Source: UBA7672 sp040398465 (lineage in GTDB: Bacteria > Pseudomonadota > Alphaproteobacteria > Caulobacterales > Hyphomonadaceae). From it: a stretch of 64,000 nucleotides of DNA. The DNA is taken from NCBI GenBank assembly GCA_040398465.1, contig JBBAUA010000011.1, positions 15,388-79,387 on the forward strand. The letters are read 5' to 3'. The translations under genes and the position numbers were made by a program. Positions 7,417 through 15,211 of this stretch are shown here, piece by piece. The notes beneath the pieces were generated by a model. That model worked only from the letters and a program-made list of their open reading frames with translations, was not told the origin of the DNA and searched no databases. Each line of letters starts with the position of its first letter. Within the stretch, counting starts at the first letter, position 1.

Positions 7417-8661
7417 ATGGCAAGACGTAAGCGCGCTTCGAACTTTGCGGGCATCGCCGCTCAGGAGCCTTTCCTGATCGTCGGGCGCAATCCCCAACTC
7501 GTATCCGCCGTAAGCCTCGCCGTAATGGGCGTGCTTGCCGTTTGCGTCGCGCTCCGCGCCGGTCAGGGCTTCGTCGTGCCGATTGCCATGGCGCTGGTGT
7601 TTGCAGTCCTGCTGGCGCCGCTATGCCGCCTGCTCGAGATGATCTGGATACCGCGGCCGCTCGCAGCCGTATTCAGCCTGGTTACCGCAGGGTTCGTCGC
7701 CTGGATGGCGTTTTCCCTGATCGCCGAACCCGCCTCGCGTCTCATGGAAGACGCGCCCGCGATGATGAAGCGCGCCGAACGCCACCTTCAGGAACTGCAG
7801 GCGCCGTTGAAGCCGCTCACGGACATATCGAAGGAGGTCGAAGGTCTCAGCATCGTCGATCCCGAGACGCCGGCGTCGCGTAGGGTCGTCATGCAGGAGC
7901 AAGGCCTCGCCAGCTCGATCATGGCGACTGCAGGCGGCGCAGTCGTCCAGACTGGCTTCGTTTTCGTCCTGTGCTTCTTCCTCCTGCTGACCCGCGAGGA
8001 ATTCCGCATCAAGTACATCGCCTTCCAGCGGACGCTGGCCGGCCGCGTGCGCGCTGCCCGCGTCTTCCGCGATGTCGGGCGACGCGTCACCGGCTACATG
8101 CTGACATTCTCGATCATCAATCTCGTCGTTGGCGTCGGCACAGGACTCGCCTGCTGGCAACTCGGCTTGCCCGAACCGATAATGTGGGGCGGCCTCGCCT
8201 TCATCACCAACTTCATTCCCTTCCTCGGCCCCGCCATCATGATGGGCCTGCTGGGCATGGCGGGCCTCGCGACATTCGAGACGCTGATAGAAGCGTCCTT
8301 CCCCCTGCTCGCCTTCATGGCGATCAGCTTTCTCGAGGCCAACATCATCACGCCAACCGTCGTCGGCAAGCGCATGACGCTCAACCCGCTGGCCATCATC
8401 CTCGTCGTGTCGTTCTGGATCTGGCTGTGGGGCCCGATCGGCGGCGTGGTCGCGCTGCCGCTACTGATCATGTTCAAGGTGATCTGCGATCACACCCCGC
8501 CGCTGCGCGTCATCGGCGCCCTCATCGGCGCGCCGCTTGTCCGCGACACCCGCATCAAGGACGAAATCGCCGCGCAGACCATCCCACACCGCAAGCTAGG
8601 CAGCCACGAGCCAGAAGCAACTGAGGGCGATGCAATCAAGGCGCAGGTCGCCGTTGTCTGA
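7417..8661 (+). CDS. AI-2E family transporter (PerM-like permease)
   Basis: The 414-residue inner-membrane protein carries the AI-2E transporter pattern: paired N-terminal membrane helices (SAVSLAVMGVLAVCVALRAG, FVVPIAMALVFAVLLAPLC), a third helix, a soluble helical section with LQELQAPLKPL, and a C-terminal block of helices with NFIPFLGPAI and EANIITPTVVGKRMTLNPL, the best-conserved family signature. Members export small molecules or act as proton/cation antiporters; substrate is not predictable. The start at 7417 (MARRKRA) is preferred over 7360 because the extra 19 residues are Arg/Pro/Gly-rich and atypical. Confidence 0.85.
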   Translation: MARRKRASNFAGIAAQEPFLIVGRNPQLVSAVSLAVMGVLAVCVALRAGQGFVVPIAMALVFAVLLAPLCRLLEMIWIPRPLAAVFSLVTAGFVAWMAFSLIAEPASRLMEDAPAMMKRAERHLQELQAPLKPLTDISKEVEGLSIVDPETPASRRVVMQEQGLASSIMATAGGAVVQTGFVFVLCFFLLLTREEFRIKYIAFQRTLAGRVRAARVFRDVGRRVTGYMLTFSIINLVVGVGTGLACWQLGLPEPIMWGGLAFITNFIPFLGPAIMMGLLGMAGLATFETLIEASFPLLAFMAISFLEANIITPTVVGKRMTLNPLAIILVVSFWIWLWGPIGGVVALPLLIMFKVICDHTPPLRVIGALIGAPLVRDTRIKDEIAAQTIPHRKLGSHEPEATEGDAIKAQVAVV

Positions 8662-8673
8662 TCCAAGGGGCGT

Positions 8674-9060
8674 TCAGCGCGCCTTCGGCGCAATGGCGGC
8701 CAGTGGCTTCACCAGCGCCTTGGGCGCCACCGCGCGATAGCTCTGGTCGATCCAGCCTTTCATAGTATCCAAATCGACGCCGCTGCCCGCAGTCAGCCGC
8801 GCTGTCACCCAGCCAGACTTTCCAAGCCCAAATCCCGTCGGCTCGGCCCACGCCAACGTCAACGCCATTTCCGACGAGACCGGCAGTTTCACCGTCATCG
8901 AGAACGCTTTCGGACTCTCGGCCCCGCCAAACGCCGCGAACATCTTGCCCCTTACCTTGACGGCGTCGTGGCCCCAAGGATGCTGCAGCACGGCTTCGGG
9001 ATAATTCAGCGCGAATGTGATCAGCTTCTTCTCGGCCTGCTTGACGGAAACCTTCGCCAT
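8674..9060 (-). CDS. MmcQ/YjbR family protein
   Basis: The 128-residue protein has the family pattern LNYPEAVLQHPWGHDAVKVRGKMFAAFG followed by TVKLPVSSE and GWVTARL, ending in a helical WIDQSYRAVAPKAL. MmcQ/YjbR proteins have a CyaY-like alpha/beta fold and are often described as DNA-binding, but their cellular role is not established. It converges on the permease gene with only 12 bases between stops and is back-to-back with an unknown gene 15 bases away, leaving almost no room for separate promoters. Confidence 0.8.
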   Translation of the reverse strand: MAKVSVKQAEKKLITFALNYPEAVLQHPWGHDAVKVRGKMFAAFGGAESPKAFSMTVKLPVSSEMALTLAWAEPTGFGLGKSGWVTARLTAGSGVDLDTMKGWIDQSYRAVAPKALVKPLAAIAPKAR

Positions 9061-9075
9061 CGCGATCCCTCACAT

Positions 9076-9447
9076 ATGCAGATGCGCATCGAATACCGCG
9101 ACAACCCCATCCGCACGCCCATCACGCCCTGGGCGCATCGCGCGGTGGATGGGCCCTACTGGTCGGCCACTGTGTTCGATCCGCCCTGCCCGCGTCCAGT
9201 CCACGGCAAGGGCTATCCGGTCTGGTTCATCGACCATCGCGGCCGTTCGCTTGTCTTCGCCTCGCCAGAGGAGATTGCGCATGTGATCGACGTGCTCTCG
9301 CGGAAGATCCTCCCCAGCTCGCGCGAACTCGGCCAGCCCTACCTCGCCGTCAACAGTCACTGGCTCTCGCGCCTGCACGCGAGCTTCAAGCCATGGAAGG
9401 TCCGGCAGGAGCTTTTAAAACGCCTGCGGCAATACCCCGAGCCTTGA
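9076..9447 (+). CDS. conserved hypothetical protein
   Basis: A 123-residue soluble protein that I do not assign to a family. It is rich in Pro, His, Trp and Arg near the N terminus (PITPWAHRAVDGPYWSATVFDPPCPRP) and has a helix-rich C terminus (LHASFKPWKVRQELLKRLRQ). The sequence GYPVWFIDHRGRSLVFASPEEIAHVIDVLSRK looks like a small alpha/beta domain. Start at ATG 9076, 15 bases from the divergent MmcQ/YjbR gene. Confidence 0.6.
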   Translation: MQMRIEYRDNPIRTPITPWAHRAVDGPYWSATVFDPPCPRPVHGKGYPVWFIDHRGRSLVFASPEEIAHVIDVLSRKILPSSRELGQPYLAVNSHWLSRLHASFKPWKVRQELLKRLRQYPEP

Positions 9448-9512
9448 AGGGGCTTCTCTAGCTGAGCGATAATTCTCTTGAGCTACAAATTGACGGTCTG
9501 TGGAGGCGCAAC

Positions 9513-9971
9513 ATGACAATCCAGACCGACACACAACTGCGCCGCCTGATCTATATCAGCTCCGCTTCGAGCCGTTTCCCGTAAGCCGAGCTCGATCAGA
9601 TCCTTGCAGTCTCGCGCAGCAACAATTCGGCGCGCGGTCTGACGGGCATGCTGCTCTTCCACGACGGGTGCTTCTTCCAGGTGCTTGAGGGCGGCGCCGA
9701 CACGCTCGAGCGAACCTTCGCCACCATCTCGCGAGACACGCGGCACAGCGGGGTGATCACTCTCGAATCCAGGGCCATCGACGATCGCGGCTTCCCGCAG
9801 TGGAGCATGGGCTATGTCGGCGCCCACGCCCTGCACCCGGCGCAGCGCGACCGGCTCATCGACCTCACAGCACGTGTCGCCGACGACGATCCGGCGCCGC
9901 TCGCGGAGGTGGCCCAAGTCTATGTCCACATCGAATCTTTCCTGTCGACCTTCCGCGAGTTCGCCTGATAC
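9513..9971 (+). pseudogene. BLUF domain photoreceptor with internal stop codon
   Basis: One reading frame from ATG 9513 encodes a full BLUF domain: RLIYIS (flavin-contact Tyr), then SRSNNSARGLTGMLLF (Asn) and CFFQVLEGG (key Gln), followed by SMGYVGAH. These are the FAD-binding, blue-light-sensing residues of the family. The frame is interrupted by TAA at 9582-9584, after 23 codons, where homologues have a sense codon (FP-x-AELDQIL). A GGAGG Shine-Dalgarno sits before the ATG. The frame closes at TGA 9969-9971, touching a scaffold gap. It could be a recent pseudogene, an assembly error, or a gene using an internal start (ATG 9648). A second, intact BLUF gene is at 46.1 kb. Confidence 0.8.
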
Positions 9972-9972
9972 G
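9918..9972. repeat. 55-bp direct repeat, left copy (contig-end overlap)
   Basis: These 55 bases, from GTCTATGTCC to CTGATACG, are identical to 10073-10127 on the other side of the N run. Each copy abuts the gap exactly, which is the pattern of two contigs that overlap by a fixed k-mer length and were joined with padding Ns rather than merged. Confidence 0.9.
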
Positions 9973-10072
9973 NNNNNNNNNNNNNNNNNNNNNNNNNNNN
10001 NNNNNNNNNNNNNNNNNNNNNNNNNNNNNNNNNNNNNNNNNNNNNNNNNNNNNNNNNNNNNNNNNNNNNNNN
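9973..10072. other. 100-N scaffold gap (probably no missing sequence)
   Basis: Exactly 100 Ns. Because the 55 bases flanking it on both sides are the same, the real distance is most likely minus 55, and removing the Ns plus one copy would give a continuous sequence. Confidence 0.95.
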
Positions 10073-10127
10073 GTCTATGTCCACATCGAATCTTTCCTGT
10101 CGACCTTCCGCGAGTTCGCCTGATACG
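10073..10127. repeat. 55-bp direct repeat, right copy (contig-end overlap)
   Basis: Identical to 9918-9972. It repeats the last codons and stop of the BLUF frame (ESFLSTFREFA then TGA), so it is not an independent gene fragment. Confidence 0.9.
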
Positions 10128-10223
10128 GCAGGTCGCTGCCGCACTCGCGATATCGGCGTTTGATCTTGCGCAATTCATGAGCACCCGGAACAGTCCTCTC
10201 TCGGACTTCAGGGGATGACGGGC

Positions 10224-11273
10224 ATGAAACGCGCGATCGGACTTGGTTGCATGCTAGCGTTCTCCGGTTGCGCGATCACGCCAGCGCCCTCCTCTCCTGA
10301 CGGGTACATCGGCGGCGGGGCTGGCGATCTCCGGGTCCTGCTCGACGACCGCTGCCCACAGGCCGCCCCGCCACCGGTCATGCCTGATCGCGGCTCGCCG
10401 GACGCTGGCGCAGGACCGGAAGACTACAGCCTGCCCGGCCTCGCGCTCAGCATGATCAGCAATATCGGGGGCATCGCCTTCGAGTCATTCGGCAACTATC
10501 TCAAGCGCGCTGGCCAGGATGACGTCACCCGCTCCGTCGGCGCCAATGGCGGCCTGTTCTACACCAGCCCAGGCAACGGCGACGTGTCGATCAATCCGGC
10601 CATGCGCTGCATGTACATCGTCCGCAATGGCTACGGTCCCGAACCGCAGGCGCTTGCAGAGACACTGCCGCCGGATCTCCGCGAGATGTGGACGCGGCTC
10701 AAGCTCACGCGCACGCCCGATCTGTTCGCGATCGGCTACATCGAGACATCAGGCGACATCGGCGGCGGCGCCCTGACAGCGTCGAACGGCGACACAGCCG
10801 ACACCGGCGCGCCGGCCTTCTGGAACCCCGCGATCTCCCCGCCCTACTTCCGGCTGAAGCTGGACCGCCTTTACATCAACCGCTTCCAGTCTATCGGCGC
10901 AGCACCGACGCGTGACCTCGCGCTGATCGTGAACTACGGGCTCGCCACGACGCGCACCGTTGCGAACGCCCAGGGGCCTGACGCCGGCGCCCCCGAACTC
11001 GCCGCAAAATTCGCGGTCGGCGGCATCCGCCTTCCCGGGGCGCGCGCAGGCGACTACAAGGACGCGGCGCTGACAGCGCTGCAATCAGGCTGGATGCCCG
11101 TGCCCGGCGTAAAGTCCTACGACCCGCGCGCAACAGTCGACGTCGTCGCCTATGTGGTGGAATTCGCACCCGGCAATCAGATGCTGGAAGACATCGGCGA
11201 ATACCTCGCCGGCCCGGACGTTCGCCGCAAGGTGGAGAGCGTGATCAGCGAGACTGCAGGCGGGGGCGACTGA
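10224..11273 (+). CDS. lipoprotein of unknown function
   Basis: A 349-residue protein with a type II signal peptide (MKRAIGLGCMLAFSGC, lipidated Cys at residue 16). The mature protein has a Pro/Ser/Gly-rich linker, a segment LPGLALSMISNIGGIAFESFGNYL, and an alpha/beta body with RCMYIVRNGYGP and FRLKLDRLYINRFQSIGA. I do not recognise the family. An ATG three codons upstream (10215) is possible, but 10224 gives a compact signal peptide. It converges on dxs with 3 bases between stops. Confidence 0.7.
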   Translation: MKRAIGLGCMLAFSGCAITPAPSSPDGYIGGGAGDLRVLLDDRCPQAAPPPVMPDRGSPDAGAGPEDYSLPGLALSMISNIGGIAFESFGNYLKRAGQDDVTRSVGANGGLFYTSPGNGDVSINPAMRCMYIVRNGYGPEPQALAETLPPDLREMWTRLKLTRTPDLFAIGYIETSGDIGGGALTASNGDTADTGAPAFWNPAISPPYFRLKLDRLYINRFQSIGAAPTRDLALIVNYGLATTRTVANAQGPDAGAPELAAKFAVGGIRLPGARAGDYKDAALTALQSGWMPVPGVKSYDPRATVDVVAYVVEFAPGNQMLEDIGEYLAGPDVRRKVESVISETAGGGD

Positions 11274-11276
11274 GCC

Positions 11277-13190
11277 CTACCCCACGATCAGCTTCAGCGC
11301 CCGCTCATCCCCACGCCCCAGCGCCTTGATCGCGCTCGCCGCGATGGAGCGCGCATCCAGCCCCGCAAACTCGTACATCTTCTCCGGGCTGTCATGGTCC
11401 TGGAACACGTCGGGCAGCGTCAGCGTGCGGATGCGGAGCCCCTTGTCGAGCAGGCCGCGCTCGGCCAGCGAATGCAGCACAAATGCGCCGAAGCCGCCCC
11501 GTGCGCCCTCCTCGATCGTGATCAGCACTTCGTGATTCTTGGCAAGCTGCGCGATCAGCGCCTCGTCGAGCGGCTTGGCGAACCGCGCGTCGGCAACTGT
11601 CGTCGACAGCCCCTGCTTGTCCAGCATGTCCGCCGCACGCAGGCATTCCTGCATCCGCGCGCCATAGGAGAGGATCGCAACCGCTGTGCCCTGCTTGACG
11701 ATGCGGCCCTTGCCGATCTCCAGCGGCTGCGGATCGTCGAGCATCTGCAGGCCAATGCCCTCGCCGCGCGGATAGCGGAATGCGCTCGGGCGATCGTCGA
11801 TCGCGTGCGCTGTCGCCACCATGCGCTGCAGCTCGACCTCGTCGGCCGCCGCCATCAGCACCATGCCCGGCAGCGCGCCAAGGAATCCGATATCGAACGT
11901 ACCCGCGTGCGTCGCGCCATCGGCGCCGACAAGGCCCGCACGATCGAGCGCAAACCGCACCGGCAGCTTCTGGATCGCCACGTCGTGCACGACGCTGTCA
12001 TAGCCGCGCTGCAGGAAGGTCGAATAGATCGCCGCAAACGGCTTCATGCCCTCAGCGGCAAGACCCGCGGCAAATGTCACTGCGTGCTGTTCGGCGATGC
12101 CAACGTCGAAGCAGCGTTCCGGAAACTTCTCGCCGAACAGGTCGAGGCCGGTGCCCGACGGCATCGCCGCGGTGATGCCGACCACCAGCGGATCCTTCTC
12201 CGCCAGGCGGACCATCTCCTTCGCGAAGACTTTCGTGTAGCTCGGCGGCCCGGCTTTCGCCTTGGCCTGCTCGCCCGTCACCACGTTGAACTTGGAGACG
12301 CCATGATACTTGTCGTCGGCATTCTCGGCAGGGTCATACCCCTTGCCCTTCTGCGTGACGACATGGACCAGCACCGGCCCGTTCTGCATGTCGCGTGCAT
12401 TCTCCAGCACGTCGACCAGCGCATCCATGTCATGCCCGTCGATCGGGCCGATATAATAGAAGCCCAGTGCGTCGAACATGTCGCCGCCCATGTTGAAGTT
12501 GCGGATCGAATGCTCCGCCTTCTTCACGATGCCCTCGATGCCGATCTTCCGCGTCACCCGCTTGGCGAGCTTGCGCACCTTGCGGTAGCCCTTGGACGAC
12601 ACCGTGCGCGACAGGTAATGGCTGACCGCGCCGACCGGCGGGGCGATCGACATGTCGTTGTCGTTGAGGATGACGATCAGCGGGGCATGCATCGCGCCAG
12701 CATTGTTCATCGCCTCGTAGATCATGCCTGCGCTCATCGCGCCGTCGCCGACAACCGCGATCACACGGTTGTCGCGATCGAGCAGGTCGCGCGCCACGGC
12801 GAAGCCGGCGGCTGCAGACACCGACGTGCCCGCATGGGCCGCACCGAACGGATCGTATTCGCTCTCGTCGCGCTTGGTGAAGCCGGACAGGCCGCCGCCC
12901 TGGCGAAGCGTGCGGATGCGCGAGCGGCGCCCGGTCAGGATCTTGTGCGGATAAGCCTGGTGGCCAACGTCCCACACGAGCCTGTCCGCCGGCGTGTCGA
13001 ACACGGCATGGATGGCGACGGTCAGCTCGACAACGCCCAGACCAGCCCCGAGATGCCCCCCGGTCACCGATACCGCGCTGATCGTCTCCGCGCGCAACTC
13101 GTCAGCGATCTGGCGAAGCTCGGCCTTGTTCCGCCCTTTAAGGTCGGCAGGCGACTGGATCTGGTCGAGCAATGGGGTCGCTGTGGTCAT
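11277..13190 (-). CDS. dxs: 1-deoxy-D-xylulose-5-phosphate synthase
   Basis: The 637-residue enzyme condenses pyruvate and glyceraldehyde 3-phosphate, the first step of the MEP isoprenoid pathway, using thiamine diphosphate. Seen in the sequence: HLGAGLGVVELTVAIHAVFDTP and WDVGHQAYPHKILTGR at the N terminus, the ThDP motif GDGAMSAGMIYEAMNNAG through ILNDNDMSIAPPVG, transketolase pyrimidine domain with IAEQHAVTFAAGLA, and HAGTFDIGFL. Length is normal. Start at MTTATP rather than an upstream in-frame codon at 13211. It follows ispA by 30 bases, a conserved alphaproteobacterial pairing; tlyA, often next in that cluster, is instead at 33.6 kb. Confidence 0.96.
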   Translation of the reverse strand: MTTATPLLDQIQSPADLKGRNKAELRQIADELRAETISAVSVTGGHLGAGLGVVELTVAIHAVFDTPADRLVWDVGHQAYPHKILTGRRSRIRTLRQGGGLSGFTKRDESEYDPFGAAHAGTSVSAAAGFAVARDLLDRDNRVIAVVGDGAMSAGMIYEAMNNAGAMHAPLIVILNDNDMSIAPPVGAVSHYLSRTVSSKGYRKVRKLAKRVTRKIGIEGIVKKAEHSIRNFNMGGDMFDALGFYYIGPIDGHDMDALVDVLENARDMQNGPVLVHVVTQKGKGYDPAENADDKYHGVSKFNVVTGEQAKAKAGPPSYTKVFAKEMVRLAEKDPLVVGITAAMPSGTGLDLFGEKFPERCFDVGIAEQHAVTFAAGLAAEGMKPFAAIYSTFLQRGYDSVVHDVAIQKLPVRFALDRAGLVGADGATHAGTFDIGFLGALPGMVLMAAADEVELQRMVATAHAIDDRPSAFRYPRGEGIGLQMLDDPQPLEIGKGRIVKQGTAVAILSYGARMQECLRAADMLDKQGLSTTVADARFAKPLDEALIAQLAKNHEVLITIEEGARGGFGAFVLHSLAERGLLDKGLRIRTLTLPDVFQDHDSPEKMYEFAGLDARSIAASAIKALGRGDERALKLIVG

Positions 13191-13220
13191 GCCATATCCC
13201 TGTCCGCGCATTCGGGATCA

Positions 13221-14126
13221 TTAATGGCGGCGGTTGAGTACAAAGTCGACCGTGTGAAGGAGAGATGTCGCCCTCGACCCGAAGGACGCCAGATGTTGTT
13301 TCGCCTGGGCGGCGAGATAGAGCACCCTGTCCTGGGCCCCTTCGACCCCCAGCAAGGACACAAAGTTCATTTTCCCCGCGTCGAGGTCCTTGGAAGTCGC
13401 CTTGCCAAGGATCGATGGATCCCCTTCCACATCTAACAGGTCGTCCACAATCTGAAAAGCCAGCCCCAGGTCATTTGTATAGCCTGAAATGGCATGCCGC
13501 TCGGCCTCGGTCGCGCCGCCCAGCAGCGCCCCGACCTCACCGGCCAGCGTGATCAGCGCCCCGGTTTTCAGTCGCTGCATCCGTGTGAGCACCTGCAGCG
13601 GTTCCTCGCCATCGGCCATCGGGTGCATGTCGATCATCTGCCCGCCGACCATGCCGCGCGCACCCGACGCCAGCGCCAGCCGCTCCACCAGCTTGCACCG
13701 CATGGAGGCGTCGCGATGCGTCTCCGGCGAAATCATGATCTCGAATGCCAGCGCCTGCAGCGCGTCGCCCGCCAGCACGGCTGTGGCCTCGTCGAAAGCC
13801 TTGTGCACCGTCGGCTGGCCGCGGCGGTAATCGTCGTCGTCCATGCACGGCAGGTCGTCATGGATCAGCGAGTAGGCGTGCATGCACTCGACCGCAGCCG
13901 CACCGCGCAGCAGCGCCTTCTCCTGCGCGCCGAACATGCGGCCGACTTCGATGGTGATGAACGGACGGAGGCGCTTGCCCTTGCTCAGCGCGCCATGCCG
14001 CATCGCGCGCATCAGCTGAGCTTCCGGCCCCGACGCAGGCGGGATCAGCTGGTCAAGCGCGACCGTGATGCGGTCCGCCACCTCGTTGAGCCGCTGCTCG
14101 AATGCCGGGTTGATCGTGTAGATCAC
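13221..14126 (-). CDS. ispA: geranyl/farnesyl diphosphate synthase
   Basis: A 301-residue trans-prenyltransferase that condenses IPP with DMAPP and GPP to make farnesyl diphosphate. It has the first Asp-rich motif HDDLPCMDDDDYRRGQPT (D90 to D96 region), the GKRLRPF substrate-binding segment at about 50-56, and the second Asp-rich motif FQIVDDLLDVEGD. Residues before the first DDxx(xx)D suggest short-chain product, but chain length is an inference. It sits between xseB and dxs, the usual gene order, and supplies precursors for quinones, bactoprenol and carotenoids or hopanoids. Confidence 0.93.
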   Translation of the reverse strand: MIYTINPAFEQRLNEVADRITVALDQLIPPASGPEAQLMRAMRHGALSKGKRLRPFITIEVGRMFGAQEKALLRGAAAVECMHAYSLIHDDLPCMDDDDYRRGQPTVHKAFDEATAVLAGDALQALAFEIMISPETHRDASMRCKLVERLALASGARGMVGGQMIDMHPMADGEEPLQVLTRMQRLKTGALITLAGEVGALLGGATEAERHAISGYTNDLGLAFQIVDDLLDVEGDPSILGKATSKDLDAGKMNFVSLLGVEGAQDRVLYLAAQAKQHLASFGSRATSLLHTVDFVLNRRH

Positions 14127-14162
14127 TTGATCACCCTGAATCTTGCCACTGCCGATCGATGA

Positions 14163-14414
14163 CTAAAGATCATCAGCGGGTTCCAGTCCCTTTGCGCCGT
14201 CCGCGGCGACCTTGACCTTCTCGATCTTCAGCTCCGCCTCTTTCAGCCGCTTGTCGCAATACGCCTTCAACGCAGCGCCGCGCTCATAGATGCGGATCGA
14301 GTCATCCAGCGGCACATCGCCAGCTTCCAGCCTGTGCACGATCTGCTCGAGTTCGCGCAACGCGTCCTCGAAGCTCATGGTTGCAATATCAGGTCCGGCC
14401 TCTGCCTTCGCCAT
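14163..14414 (-). CDS. xseB: exodeoxyribonuclease VII small subunit
   Basis: An 83-residue protein with the XseB signature SFEDALRELEQIVHRLEAGDVPLDDSIRIYERGAAL, a helical hairpin that binds the XseA C-terminal region. The complex degrades single-stranded DNA to short oligonucleotides. It starts at MAKAEAG (14414), as homologues do; the ORF could extend to 14441. First gene of the xseB-ispA-dxs unit, with 36 bases to ispA. xseA itself is not in this window. Confidence 0.92.
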   Translation of the reverse strand: MAKAEAGPDIATMSFEDALRELEQIVHRLEAGDVPLDDSIRIYERGAALKAYCDKRLKEAELKIEKVKVAADGAKGLEPADDL

Positions 14415-14491
14415 GCCCGCCTCCAAAAGGTTGTGCACCATAGGCGCATCGAGCCATGAGGCAAGCGCGCGCGCTGGAGCTGCAACCCTGC

Positions 14492-15127
14492 CTACCGCTT
14501 CTGATAAATCCTGAACGACCAGTATTTGTCGCCGCCGTCGTGGACGTTCGCCCAGCCGCGCTTCTTCAACTGCGGCCGCAACATGCGGTTGAACCAGCCG
14601 TGCGCGGCAAGCACCACATCGCGCCCGCCGCTTTCTTGTGCTGCCTGCACCAGCACCTCGGCCGCCTTCGCCGCGCGGCGCTTGGCGTCGCTGACATGTT
14701 CCTCGCCGCCGCTATGCCCCAGCATCCAGAGCAGGCGTGCAATCTTGTTCCAGTTCTTCGGCCGCATCGGAAAGATGCCGAGCTTCGGCGCAGGCAACGG
14801 CGCCTCGTTGAACATTGCATCGTGCTTTACATCGCGCCCGCGCCCGAGCTGGCCCGCCGTCTCGATCGCCCGCCGTCGCGCGCTCGACATGATGATCGCG
14901 TCATCGCTGATCTGGCTCAGCAGCGCCTCGGGGCACCGCTGCCCCTCCTTGAGGGAACTGAGCTCGTACTTCGCCCACCACGCCTTGTAATCCTTCCAGC
15001 CCATGGGCGGGCCTTCCTTGGGAATCACCTGCGGGCGTCCATGGCGCACGACGATGATGCGCCCGGGAGGCGCGGCCTTGGCGGGCCGGTCAGATGGCCG
15101 GTCAACAGGTTTGACGACTGCGTCCAT
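14492..15127 (-). CDS. histidine phosphatase family protein
   Basis: A 211-residue phosphoglycerate-mutase-like enzyme: IIVVRHGRPQ gives the catalytic RHG (residues 28-30), MSSARRRAIETA the conserved phosphate-binding Arg, and VVLAAHGWFNRML the second catalytic His. The substrate is unknown; the insert around WKDYKAWWAKYELSSLKEG is distinctive. It lies 77 bases upstream of xseB on the same strand and may head that operon. Confidence 0.82.
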   Translation of the reverse strand: MDAVVKPVDRPSDRPAKAAPPGRIIVVRHGRPQVIPKEGPPMGWKDYKAWWAKYELSSLKEGQRCPEALLSQISDDAIIMSSARRRAIETAGQLGRGRDVKHDAMFNEAPLPAPKLGIFPMRPKNWNKIARLLWMLGHSGGEEHVSDAKRRAAKAAEVLVQAAQESGGRDVVLAAHGWFNRMLRPQLKKRGWANVHDGGDKYWSFRIYQKR

Positions 15128-15211
15128 GCGCAAGGGCTTTAGCGCCTCGCGCCAGAAAACCAACTGGCTTGTGTAGCGAAGCCCGGGAACTCCCGGAAAA
15201 CCGCCCTGGTT

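Noticed and set aside
9918..10127. Genuine tandem duplication of the BLUF 3' end
   Set aside because: Both copies abut the N run exactly and the shared length equals a common assembly k-mer, which points to unmerged contig ends.
11394..13436. 680-residue plus-strand ORF over dxs and ispA
   Set aside because: Same effect; composition is Arg/His/Asp-biased, no motif, and it crosses two well-supported minus-strand genes.
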